Source: Anas platyrhynchos (taxonomy: Eukaryota > Chordata > Aves > Anseriformes > Anatidae). From it: DNA of 64,000 nt. This document shows, piece by piece, positions 34,601-44,800 of the stretch. Made by a program: the position numbers and the translations under genes. The DNA is taken from positions 105,150,001 through 105,214,000 of the forward strand of contig NC_092589.1 of NCBI RefSeq assembly GCF_047663525.1. Reading direction: 5' to 3'. Within the stretch, counting starts at the first letter, position 1. Each line of letters starts with the position of its first letter. The notes below the pieces were generated by a model. It was not told the DNA's origin and ran no database searches. It saw only the letters and a list, made by a program, of their open reading frames with translations.

Positions 34601-37600
34601 CTTTAGGAAAAAGGCTCCTGACGACATTTGGCTTTGCTCTCATTGCTCTAAGAGAAAGCACAGGTTCCCATTATGAAACGGGGATTTTAATTAGCTTTAT
34701 GCTGTGTTTCTACATGCAGCCTGCTGTTTCTCCAGAGCATTGGCCTACTCTGACTGACTAATGTCAGCTGAATCACTTTTTTTGTTGTTGTTGCAATTTG
34801 TGTTGCAATAAACGTAGATAAAAAAAACAAAACAACAACAGCAAAAAAGGCAACCCTCTGTGCCATCGGGGTTTTAGAAGGCCCTATTTCAGCTGGTAGA
34901 CTTCTTAGGTCAGAAGAAAGGAACAGCAGAGGAAAAAAGGCTGAGGTGGCACCGCAGCTGGCCGCTGGGCTGCTCCTCTCTGGCTCCTGGCACTCAGGAT
35001 TGGAACTGTCTCTTGAGCAGCACAGGAGCCAGGCGTGGGCTGAGTTTTTGGTATTAAAGGAGGAAGGCGAGGTGGTGGCAGCAAGAGCCCAGAGGGAAAG
35101 GAGTAGGTGAGGGGAGAGAGCAGTTTGTGTGTGTTTATCCTACTGCCCTGCCAGCTGGTGGGGGATTATTATTAAAAGACTGAGGCCTTGCTGGAAGGTA
35201 GCAGTTTAAACGGTACAGGATTGCTGTCACTGCTCTGCTTGCTGCGAACAGCAGAGCCCTCGTAGCCTCTTAGAGCTGCTCCTGTTGCTGAGGAGGAGAA
35301 ACCAGAGGGTTTTTGTAAGGCAGTGAGTAGACGTGGAACAGTCATACACAGCTTTACAGTCTGCCTCATTGCATTCCTGTTATTAGACTGCTTTTACGCC
35401 TGTTCCCAGTGGCCATCAGGTGAAGCAACGCACGCTTTAACTGCTTTCCCCAGCAAGCAGGCTCTGACATTCTGGGGAGGGGGCCAAATTTTCTTTTTGC
35501 TTTAAAAACCGTAGAAAACCGCGCTGTGAAGCTGCAGCGTTGTGTAACGGCGCTCTCTTTGTGCAGTGCATGACCCCGCCGCACAGCCCGGACTTCGTGG
35601 AGATGTCGGCCGCGATGCTCCTCTCCTCGCAGCTCACTTACTCCAAGCCGAGGACTGTCATGGCAAACACGGCCTCCTGCTCGCTCACCTCCACCACCGC
35701 CGCGTCCCCCGTGAGCAAACCGTCAGTGATAAGCGTGGAGAGCCGTGGGGCCGAGCCCGCCGCGCCGCAGCCGTGCCGGGCCATGGCCACGAGCGTGATC
35801 CGCCACACGGGCGACAGCTCGGCCTGCCTCCGCCTCGAGAAGGCGGCCGAGTGGTGCGGGGCAGCCGAGCGAAGACACTGCAGAGCGCCCCAGGACGCGT
35901 GCGCTGCCGCCGACGTCCTCAGCAAAACCTCCCCGGAGCATCCGCCCCACGCACATGACTGCGATGACCCCACCACCGATAAAGGGCAGCTTCCAGCCCG
36001 CCCCGCTTCGCCGCAGCCCCACGTGGCAAAGAACTGTGACAGGGACTTGCAGAAAAGAGCCACCCCGGTGCCGCCCGTCCCCGTGTCGAGCCCCCAGGTC
36101 GTGTGTCAGATCTCCGTCCCCTTGAGCAGACAGAGCAGCATGATCAATGCTTACGTCAAGCCTCCTGCTCCAGCGGTCTCGACTCCGATGAAACCCATCC
36201 TCCCGCAGACGGCCCCGCTTTCCCAGCCCGTGCTCATGGGACCTTCCGTGCCTCAGGGGACCGTCATGTTGGTTCTCCCCCAGCCTGCTGTCCCGCAGGC
36301 ACCGCCGTGCCCGCAAACGGTCGTGACCGTGGGGAGCACCAAGTTACTGCCCCTTGCTCCAGCCCCCGTGTTCATCGCTTCTGGGCAAAGCTGCACCCCC
36401 CAGATGGACTTTTCTAGGCGGAGGAACTACGTTTGCAACTTCCCGGGCTGCAAGAAAACCTATTTCAAGAGTTCCCACCTCAAAGCCCACCTCCGCACCC
36501 ACACGGGTGCGTACCGGGGGGATGAGCCCTGCCTTCGGGGTGCCGAAATGCACGGCTCCTCCGGGAGGGGTGGGAAGGGGAAGGGGCAGGTGATCGGGAA
36601 TCTTGTGCTCCTCTCGGAGAAGAGAAGAATGCTCGTTCTTCACGGGCGGGCAAAACAAGCCAGACTTTGTTCGGAGACCTCAGCTGACCCCGTAGCGTTA
36701 GCTGGCTTTCGCGTGCTGTAGTTGGAGCGAAGCGCAGCCCGCTGCGTGCGTGTGTGTGGATCGGGGTGGATCTCTGCCACCTGGACTAGGCTGAAGGGGA
36801 TTGTGCAAGCTTTTGTTTTGAGTGTGGAGGGATCTCCCAGCTCCAGTGCAGGCAGTTGCCATTCGGTTTTGTAAAGTAAAAGGAAAGAGAGAAAGTCAAA
36901 TGCCGCATGTTTTCCTAGAGCTTTGTCTAGGCTAAAGGGGTGTGCGTTAAGGTTTTGGGCTACTGTGCTGGGAGGCAGCGCTGCTGCAGGAATCTAACTG
37001 TTTTCACTTACTTCCAGAATTCCCTTTGTGTAAGTAAATGAAAGTTAATTACAATTAATAAGCGCTAATTTGCTCTGTAACACCTGGTTAGCGTGGAGGC
37101 AGTATAAATGTATTTTACTTACCCTTTTTCTAGCTCAGAGCTTCTATTACAACTAACTTCTGAGCTCTTGGAAGGGACTATTTTTGATGTTGAAGGCCTA
37201 GGATAGCAGATTATTGGTATAGAACAGCTCATTTAAACATTTGTCTAGTTTGTTCCTTGCCTTACTTCCCCCACCCTCTGGTTTATTAGAAGGCAGCTTC
37301 CATGGCAAGGCTTCCCAGCAGTTCGCCAGCTTGTCCGGACAGTTCCTCTGGGAAAAGAGCTTAAACTCTGTGTGAAGCCGATAATCCGTGCAAAGCAGAG
37401 CTCGGCTGCTTCCGTGCGGGTTTGAGGGAAGCGCTGCAGGCTGGTGAGTGAACCTGGTGCTGCGGGACAGCCACGGGCTGGCAGCAGGTGTCTGCTGAGC
37501 CCAGAGCATTGCTGATCCGCAGGGAAGCCAGCCTGCTGCACGGCACCAGTGGGCAGAGCAGCTTCAGCTTGCTCCTGCTTCATCCCGCTCATTCAGCTGC

Positions 37601-38647
37601 CACCACACTCACCCAGTGCAGAGCTTCCCCCCTGCAATGAGGACAGAGCTGCTGCGGTGCATCCCTTCCTCCGGCCTTCTTGTTCTGCTCCAAAGGGATG
37701 CCGTAAATCTGGTCATGCGGTAGATGTTTATCTGGAGCTCTGCGGGTCATGTTGCTTGGGACGGTTCCGATGTAAAGCAGGCACTGAGGTGACGCTGAAA
37801 GCCTTCCTGGCTGCTTTCAGTGCCTGGCAGCCAGAAATGCCAGCGGTGTCTGGGCATGCAGGCGTGGAGGATGTTCCTTGGTACCCCACGTGGGTATGCA
37901 GAGCTAGAGCGCTTCGGCAGGTCTGGGAGGTTGGATTCCAGGTTCCTTCTTGCCCACAATATTTGCTGATGTCGTGTAGTGGTCACGGAGCTGTGGCCAC
38001 GTAGGAGGGACGGGCTCAGAGGGATTTGCTTCTGGTTTAGTCGATAGATAATGTTGCTTTGTGAAGAATCATTTTTCTTTAAACTGGGTTTTGGACAACT
38101 AAAAAAAATAGGCTTGATTAAAGGTCATTAGAATAGATGTGAGGAAATAAAAATCATTGGTCTTGTTTCTGCTTATCTCTGAAACTGGAATTAAGCTTCC
38201 ACTTCAGCAAATGGTGACTTCATGCATGAGCAGTTCAGGGAAAAAGGTCAGAATTTTTTTTAGGCTAGAACTTATAAGTTAGTTCTTCGATGAAATGGAG
38301 CATAATGACAACAAGTTGTGTTTCTTTCGTGTCCTGCAGGAGAAAAGCCTTTCAGCTGCAACTGGGAAGGCTGCGACAAGAAGTTTGCCCGCTCGGACGA
38401 ACTGTCCCGCCACCGCCGAACTCACACGGGGGAGAAGAAGTTCGCCTGCCCCGTGTGCGAGCGCCGCTTTATGCGCAGCGACCACCTGACGAAGCACACC
38501 CGCCGCCACATGACCACGAAGAAGGTGCCCAGCTGGCAGACAGAGGTTGGCAAACTGAACAGAATCGCCACGGTGGAGAAACCCAAAAGCAGCAGCAGCG
38601 CTCTCGGTATGCTCATCCCCATGCCGCCAGCTGTCTGCCAGGGCTAG
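31623..38647 (+). CDS. KLF11: Krueppel-like factor 11 (TIEG2), 4 coding exons
   Basis: Nuclear zinc-finger factor that binds GC/CACCC boxes and mostly represses by recruiting SIN3-HDAC; a TGF-beta early-response gene. Exons: 31623-31664, 33929-34183, 35567-36506, 38340-38647. All are GT-AG, phases 0/0/1 close, and the product is 514 codons (human 512). The first exon gives 14 residues ending in AAA before [10 protein letters not shown]. Exon 2 carries the SIN3-interacting motif, [13 protein letters not shown] at residues 45-57, and the proline-directed block [12 protein letters not shown]. Exon 3 is a long Pro/Ser-rich regulatory region. Three C2H2 fingers at the C-terminus have ligands C389/C394/H407/H411, C419/C424/H437/H441 and C449/C452/H465/H469; the intron 3 junction falls in the first linker (HTG|EKPF). 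The C-terminal tail matches the KLF11 form (EVGKLNRIA). Long minus-strand ORFs over exon 3 are composition shadows. Confidence 0.97.
31800..32568. repeat. GC-rich minisatellite in KLF11 intron 1
   Basis: About 770 bp of imperfect tandem units, each near 20 bp, of two alternating kinds: CCTGAGGGGATATCGGGA and CCTGAGGGGCTGGGGTCG. GATATC recurs about a dozen times. The array starts about 135 bp after the first coding exon, so it sits inside the transcribed CpG-island shore. It is purine-biased on the plus strand. Confidence 0.92.
32569..33928 (+). other. KLF11: Rest of KLF11 intron 1
   Basis: A second very CpG-rich block (about 32569-32790) is followed by ordinary sequence, with the acceptor CCTTTAG at 33921-33928. 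The CpG block could host an alternative start or enhancer, but no splice-compatible alternative coding exon was found. Confidence 0.5.
34385..34515 (-). repeat. CR1 LINE fragment, KLF11 intron 2
   Basis: Contains GCCCCTGCTCCAGCAGGGCC, AGAGCAGGGTGCCCAG and CCTCTCTGGGCAGCCTGG, which match the reverse complement of the CR1 3' region. It is diverged and has lost the terminal octamers. Antisense to KLF11. Confidence 0.8.
34516..35566 (+). other. KLF11: KLF11 intron 2, distal part
   Basis: Unique sequence with a short A-rich stretch near 34810-34850. No RNA or coding feature recognised. The acceptor CTTTGTGCAG precedes exon 3. Confidence 0.5.
36507..38339 (+). other. KLF11: KLF11 intron 3
   Basis: Begins GTGCGT in the first zinc-finger linker and ends TCCTGCAG. 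Read-through of the donor would add an unrelated tail and stop at 36719-36721, giving a protein without fingers 2 and 3. No other feature seen. Confidence 0.6.
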
Positions 38648-40600
38648 CCTGAGAGCGCGCCTCTTCCTCCAGCTTCCTGAAAATCGGGAAGGGCTCTGCT
38701 GGCTGCGAGAGAACTGACAACGCAACCCTCCTCCCCCAGCGTGTCTGTGCACACTTCAGCTTCCTTCTTTTTAGGTCCTCGGTTATTAATGCGATGTGAG
38801 AAATATGGCCTGTGTTTCCTCATCCCTTCCCTACGTGTTGTTTTTTTTTTCCATTTTGGGGCAAATGCAATCACCAGCACTTCAGGAAAGCAGAACTCTT
38901 TTTGAAATGATTTCGGTAATAGGTTCAAAAAGTCACTTGTAATGCTTGCTGTTAATATTCCGATGGACAGTGAAACAGGGTGATTTTTAATTTTTATACT
39001 AGTGTTTTCTATACCAAATATATTTTGTATTTATTCATTTTGGTCTTGGTATGCAGGCAATTACTTGGCCTGCATTAGTAGGGGTGTGCAGGATGAGACC
39101 CAGGGCTTTGGAAACTTTTTCAGGTAGCCTAAAGAAATGCATTCAGAGCATTTTGTGAACGCATAATGTTTCAAAACTCAGTGTTTGGGGTTTTAACGCT
39201 TCGGGATCCCGATCCTGCAGCGGGCTGGTGCTGTTACACCCTCCTTGTGCAGGTGGCACTGGAGGTTTGAGATTCTGAGATCTGTGTGTGGCATTGTTTC
39301 AAAACACAACAGAACGATTGCAGAATAAAAGCCTTGAGGATTCCAACCTCAGCCAAGCTCGTACCCTTTGTGAGTGGGGGGTGCTGTGACTTCTGGTAAA
39401 GCCCGAGGTGCTGGGCATTCCCAGGTCCATGCTCCACCTCAGCAAAGTTTGGAGGAGCCAGGCTGTTCTGCTGGAGCTGCTCCAGGGGAGGTACGAATAC
39501 TGTTGAGCAGCCTTGACACTAAAAACGATCCTTTTGGTCCCATTAAACCAGCATATCAAAATCTACTGAAAACATGCAAAAAGGGCAAGATAACCTGTGA
39601 ATAATTCGCTGGGTCTCGGGGTTTTTTTTTTTGAACACAGGAGAAATGAGAAATTTAAGTTTTTTATGTCTTGTGGATGCTTATGCACCTTATAGGAAAC
39701 TCTTCCAGGCTTTCATTTACCCGTATCGAAGCACCAGAGGAAATACTAATCATGTCTTAACTTAAAAAACCAGCCACCGTGTCAACCCGATGATGCTCTC
39801 TATGTGGCCTTATACTCCCCCCCGTACTTTGTATGAAATCACCCTTTTCTATTAAATGAAATACTCTCCCCGCTGCATGGATTTTCTTTTACATGGGCTG
39901 CAAATGTGACCGGGGAGGGAAATCTCTGTTCTTACCCGTAAGCGTAGGGCTGGAGCCTGTGCTGGGTGCTCTGGAGCTCTGTGCCTCACCTAAAAACATC
40001 CACGCCCTGCTCTCGTCGCGCCGCAATCCCCCTGGCTGGCCTACGTGCCGCGCAGCGTGTGCACGTGCAGGCCTGCTTTGTGCTCCCCGGGGCTCGGCCC
40101 AAAATGTGCTCAGGCGCCCTGAATGCCTGCAGTGTTACCCTTCGGGGGCAGTGTCCCCTTTGCCATGTTAGCGTGGTGAAAAAAAGAGAGATTTTGGCTC
40201 TTTCTTGCTCTGAAGTTCCCTAGAGCAAGAGGTTTGATTTTTAGATGCTGCTTTAGCGTGCCTATAACGGGGGAGGACTGTCCTGTCTCGATCTGATAGC
40301 CAATTTAGTACTTTGTGTGCGGCTTTGTTTGCTTTTTTTCCCCCAAAACCAACCATTTTTGGTGTCCACCTGAGCAAACTGGCTTGGGAACTCCCTCCAT
40401 AATTTAACACAAGGTTGTGTTAGGCTGTTGCATCACAGGGAGGACCCAATGGGCTGGTGATACAAAATTTCCTGGTGGGTGTGGGAACACAGAGGCGGCT
40501 TGTCTTCCTGCAGATGTGCGTGGAGGGGTGGCTGGGCATTTTGTACCTATCTTTTTTAAATTCCTATTAAAAAAACTATGTAATATGACCACTTTTAAAT
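38648..40600 (+). other. KLF11: KLF11 3'UTR (probable)
   Basis: AU-rich noncoding sequence after TAG. Candidate poly(A) signals are AATAAA at 39324-39329 and ATTAAA at 39851-39856 and 40566-40571. Which is used cannot be decided by eye. The next gene, CYS1, converges from the right with its own signal at 41017. Confidence 0.5.
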
Positions 40601-40999
40601 CATAAAAAAGTGAAATTTCAGGTTTCCTATAAATATATGTTCCAGAACTGTGTAAAGACATCCGAATAGGTTATATATCCAGGCCAGGGGAAGACTTCAG
40701 GGCTCGCTGCTTCACTTGCCCTCAAGCGCAGCCTTTTTTTATTTTTGTAATTGTTTACATTTGTAAGTGCCTCCGGCTGCCTCCCAGGTTAGGGCAGCGT
40801 TTATTTCTGGCTGCTACGTTTTGAGATGGCAGCGGCGTGGGAACAGGAGGGGGCACAGAAGGGAACGGGAGGCGAGAGGAGGTGAGGCGCTGCTGCCGGC
40901 GCTGTCCCAACTGCTGGCTGCGGCTGTGAAAAGGCAAACAGAGGTGGAAAACAGCAAATGGTGACTCAAAAAGTGGCACCACCGACTGGAGACGTTTTC

Positions 41000-41781
41000 T
41001 GAACAGCTTATTTGCCTTTATTGAGAGTTATGCAGAATACAGATCCGCTTCTTTCCCTTACACAGATTTCAGGAATGACAAAGAAGCCAAAATACAGCTG
41101 CGCCCTGCTGTTTCCCCTTGCGCTTGCACACGCTTTGTGCAGATTTCATCTGGCACCTTTTACAGTTCAGCTGAAGGCAGAAATAAGGTACTTTTCTACG
41201 CCTGATAATAAGCAGCTACTCATAGCACATTAAGATGCAGGCAAAACAGAGGCAGAAACCCTAAAATACCAGGCTTCCCTGTCAGGGAATGCTGAAAACA
41301 TACGATTTTCCGTGGCGATCCAGCCTTTCTGATGCAGCTAATGATAAATTGTAGTGATTTTTCTTCTAGACTAGCTATGGAGGAGAAGAAACGCACGGGC
41401 AGGCCAGGGGCGATGGCTGAGAATGGGTGGCAACGAGCTGCTCTGCAAGGCCCTCTCTGAGCAGATGGCCATGGCGAGGTGGCCCTGGGGACGTGTCTCC
41501 TGCTGGGACTGGGGGGGAAAGCCCTTGTGCTGCGGGTACAGCACCCGCACTGCCAGGACAACAACAAAAAAAAGGTTTTCCTTCAAAGCACCATCTCAGC
41601 AGAGCTCTAGTACGCCTTCGTTGGGAAATATGGTTTTCTTCAGGTCATCCTCCGTGTCTCCGGAGCAGTTGCGCTGCCTCTCGCCCATCCTCTCCTTCTT
41701 CCATCCTCTTCCTCCTCCTCCTCCTCCTCTTCCTCCTGGCTGTGGCCTGTTGGCAGCAGCTTCCTGCCCCCCGCTTTGGGC
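41000..41781 (-). other. CYS1: CYS1 3'UTR (probable)
   Basis: Lies between the CYS1 TGA and the AATAAA at 41017. It includes a CAG/GAG-rich purine stretch on the minus strand just after the stop (about 41700-41740). Confidence 0.55.
41017..41022 (-). terminator. CYS1: CYS1 poly(A) signal
   Basis: AATAAA on the minus strand (TTTATT on plus), about 760 nt after the CYS1 stop codon. It is the first canonical signal downstream of the gene. Confidence 0.6.
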
Positions 41782-41887
41782 TCAGCGGCCGTACTCCCGC
41801 TCGATGCTGGCCATCAGCTCCTCCTCTGCGCAGTCGTAGGACACGGCCGGGCACCCCGCCGGCTGCTTGCTGCTCCCTCCTGGGCAC
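41782..41887 (-). CDS. CYS1: CYS1 exon 3 (conserved C-terminus)
   Basis: Acceptor CTTCACCAGCAG, then the last 34 residues and TGA. The SYD...EELMASIEREY block is diagnostic of cystin, and it is hidden because the longer ORF over this stretch is in a different frame. Confidence 0.92.
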
Positions 41888-44800
41888 CTGCTGGTGAAGG
41901 GCAGGAGTTACTGCGGGCATGAGGGGGAGCCCAGCTCCGAAGACACAAAAAGACACTGATTTCATCTTGTTGTGAATAGAAAAGTCGCGATGCAAGTGGC
42001 TCACTGAGACAGAGATACTCTAACGCATCAGATTTCCAGCTCTGGCTGACGTTTGCTAACACTTGGCATCTATTTCAGCCGGTGAGTTCATGAAAGTGAA
42101 GCCCTCGCAATGCTGCACCTCATACTCCCGTAACCCCATAACCCTCTGGTGAATTATGGCCAGCTAAAGCTCGCCATAACCTTTACACCAGTTCCTCGCC
42201 TCGAGGCTTTCTGCAGAAAGGTGTTGGGACTATTTTCTGTTTGTTTATTTCAGGATTTGCCTGCCCTCTGGCTTCCACCCCTTTCGATAGCGCTGGACAT
42301 TACCTGTAGGAACGGCTTGCGTTTCCCCAGGTCTGGTATTCTGCACTTCTGCTTTGGAGATGTGTAAGATAAAAGGTGGTTTTATTTGTCCGGGCTCTCA
42401 TGGGCCTGAACAACCCCCTCCAGGTTTGGTCTCTGCGTGTGGGCTCTGCTGGGCCCACGATTCACTGGGAGGAGCTCAGGTATTAACACATCTTCATAGA
42501 CCTGCAGCTCGGTGCGTCTGCTTTGTGCCCTCCAGGAACAGGTAAGCGAGAAATGAAGGGTTTTGTAGGGCAGTCGGTTGGTTACCAAAATAAGGTTTTC
42601 ATATCTGATGGCATGGCTCTAGCTCTATCACCATCAGTATCTGTGGGTCTAAGGATGAGCTCCATCTCATCCTTGGCTTTGGGTGAATTTGGTGTTAGCA
42701 TCCCTTGGGGAAAAAAACTGAGAACCCTGGTTATGGGATGAGAGCTGCCCCAAAGCAGGTAAGCGTGGAATGAGAATTGAAGGAAAATGCCTGAATTGAA
42801 GGAAAGTGCCCTGAACTGAAGGAAAATGCCCTGAACTGCTTTTCTAAGGAACCTTTCTCATATCTGGGAGCTGCTTTCACAAACCCACAGCCATCTTTGG
42901 CAGCCAGGAGCGGTTCTCCTTGGGCACAGGGGTGTCTGTAATGTTTCTGAAGCAGGCACTTGCCCGTTGGAGCAAACTGCACGGAGGCAGCTGCACCTTT
43001 TAAGACAAAAAGCCCAGCTGGCCCGGCCTGGCAGTGCTCGTGCCATGCCCTGTGCATGTCAGGAATAGTTTGATGTTTTCCCGGGAGCCACCTGGCCCCC
43101 AGCTGGCGTGGCGGCCGCATCATGTGGGCCTGGGGCTATGGACATTGCACCCTGCCCTCGGCTGCAGCTTCTCCTGGCAGCTCCCGAGGAGGATTTAGCC
43201 AGCGGGCTCTGCTGAGCCTTCCTTTTCTTCCTTTCTCCTCTCCTGAAGGGCTGTGAGCTCTCTGGTTTCTGCTGCAGCAGCGAATAAGGGAGGAAAGCTG
43301 GCAGCCAGTGCCCACGAGCCAACAGCTGCAAAGCAAATTCTTTTGAATTTGAAAGAATCGGGAAAAGGAAATGGAGCAACCCGACTTAAACACCCAGCTG
43401 GCACCTGATTTATTGATATAAACCCTGCGCTGGGACAGTCCAACTAATTTCATGTTACACGGTGGGTCGGGTCAGAGGCAGAGCTCTTGTCAGCTCGCTC
43501 ACGGACCCACAGAAGAGCCATTGTTTCTCCTAACGACTGCTAATTCCTCACTGTTAATTATTCTTCATCCCCTGGCCTGGCTGGTGACCCCCGAGCATTA
43601 AAAAGTCTCCAGGTAAAATTCAAGCTGGGTGAAATATGTGTTTTTAGGAAGGCAAAAGCAAAGCCCACTGCCACGCAGGCCCCGGAACCAGGCGGGATAA
43701 AGGGGGCAGCGTTTACTTCATGAGCAAGGCCCTGCCCGAGTGGGCAATCTCTGCTATTGTGGCAAATCTATCTGCCGTTTAATTTGGAGAAATGGCAGTA
43801 AGTCCAAAAAAAAGTGGCTCCATCTGCTTCAAAAGAGAAACTTCTCCACCCTGAGGACAGCTGTGCAGGCCTCAGAGGTTGTCAGGGCCTGGCCGCACGG
43901 AGGCCTGAGCGTGGCTCCAAGCCAGAGCATGGGCAAGGGACTTCACGAGGCCCTCCCAGCCCCATCCTTCATCTCAGGGGCTTGTTAAACGAAGTCTGGA
44001 TTTTATTTTGGGAGCCCCAGCACACCCTGCATCTCCGGGAGTGTCTTCAGAGAGGGCTAAGGCAGGAGGGACGCCACCACGTCGAGGCACTGCCTGCTGA
44101 ACCCAGCCAAGGGCTCTGAGACTTCCCGGCTCAGAAACCAGCAGGCCAGGACGTCGAGGGAAAAATTATTAAAGATCTGGCTGTTTTGGGGCAGGGAGAG
44201 AGCTGAGAAGGAGCAGTGCTGGGAGGAGAAGAGCCTGGTGGGACAGCAAAGGAAAACAGGCCAAGGAAACCCATCAGGATGTCTCTGGGTATCTGAGTGC
44301 TAAAAAGTTATTAACAGCTTGGAGGGAGTTAAAAAAGCAGCAGTAAGGATGATTTTAGAGGCAAAGCAAAGCAATTAAGGCAGGAGGAAAGCAAGATGTG
44401 TGGTCCCGTCCAGAGTTGGGAAGGCCCAGAGTCACAGGATGGCCGTGGCTGAAGGGACCTCCAGAGGTCAGCCAAGTTAATCAAGTCAGCCCCAGTGCTA
44501 TGCCTGGAAATGAGGTGGGATGAATCCAGGCCACGGGTTTTTATCATTCTGCTGAGGACGGGCAAGTCCGGGATTAATCATTACAATGCCTTCTGCAAGA
44601 CCTCATGGCTGGGAAATGGGTCAAAACCACGGCTGGGCAACTCTGCTCGTGACACGGGGCTTGGGAGCAATTAGAAAATCATTATAACGATCCTGGGCCG
44701 TGTCATCCGACCTGTGCACTGCCACGCTTAATGGGGTCCCACGTGAATTTTTGCAGTCCGTGCCCACCCCCAGCAGCCACCACGGGTGCCTGCTCTCCTG

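Noticed and set aside
35723-36316. 197-codon minus-strand ORF opposite KLF11 exon 3
   Set aside because: Mirror of a GC-rich real exon; Arg/Gly/His-rich shadow composition and no family signature.
36507-36721. Read-through of KLF11 exon 3 as the real C-terminus
   Set aside because: It would break the first zinc-finger linker, whereas exon 4 restores HTGEKPF and two perfect fingers in phase.
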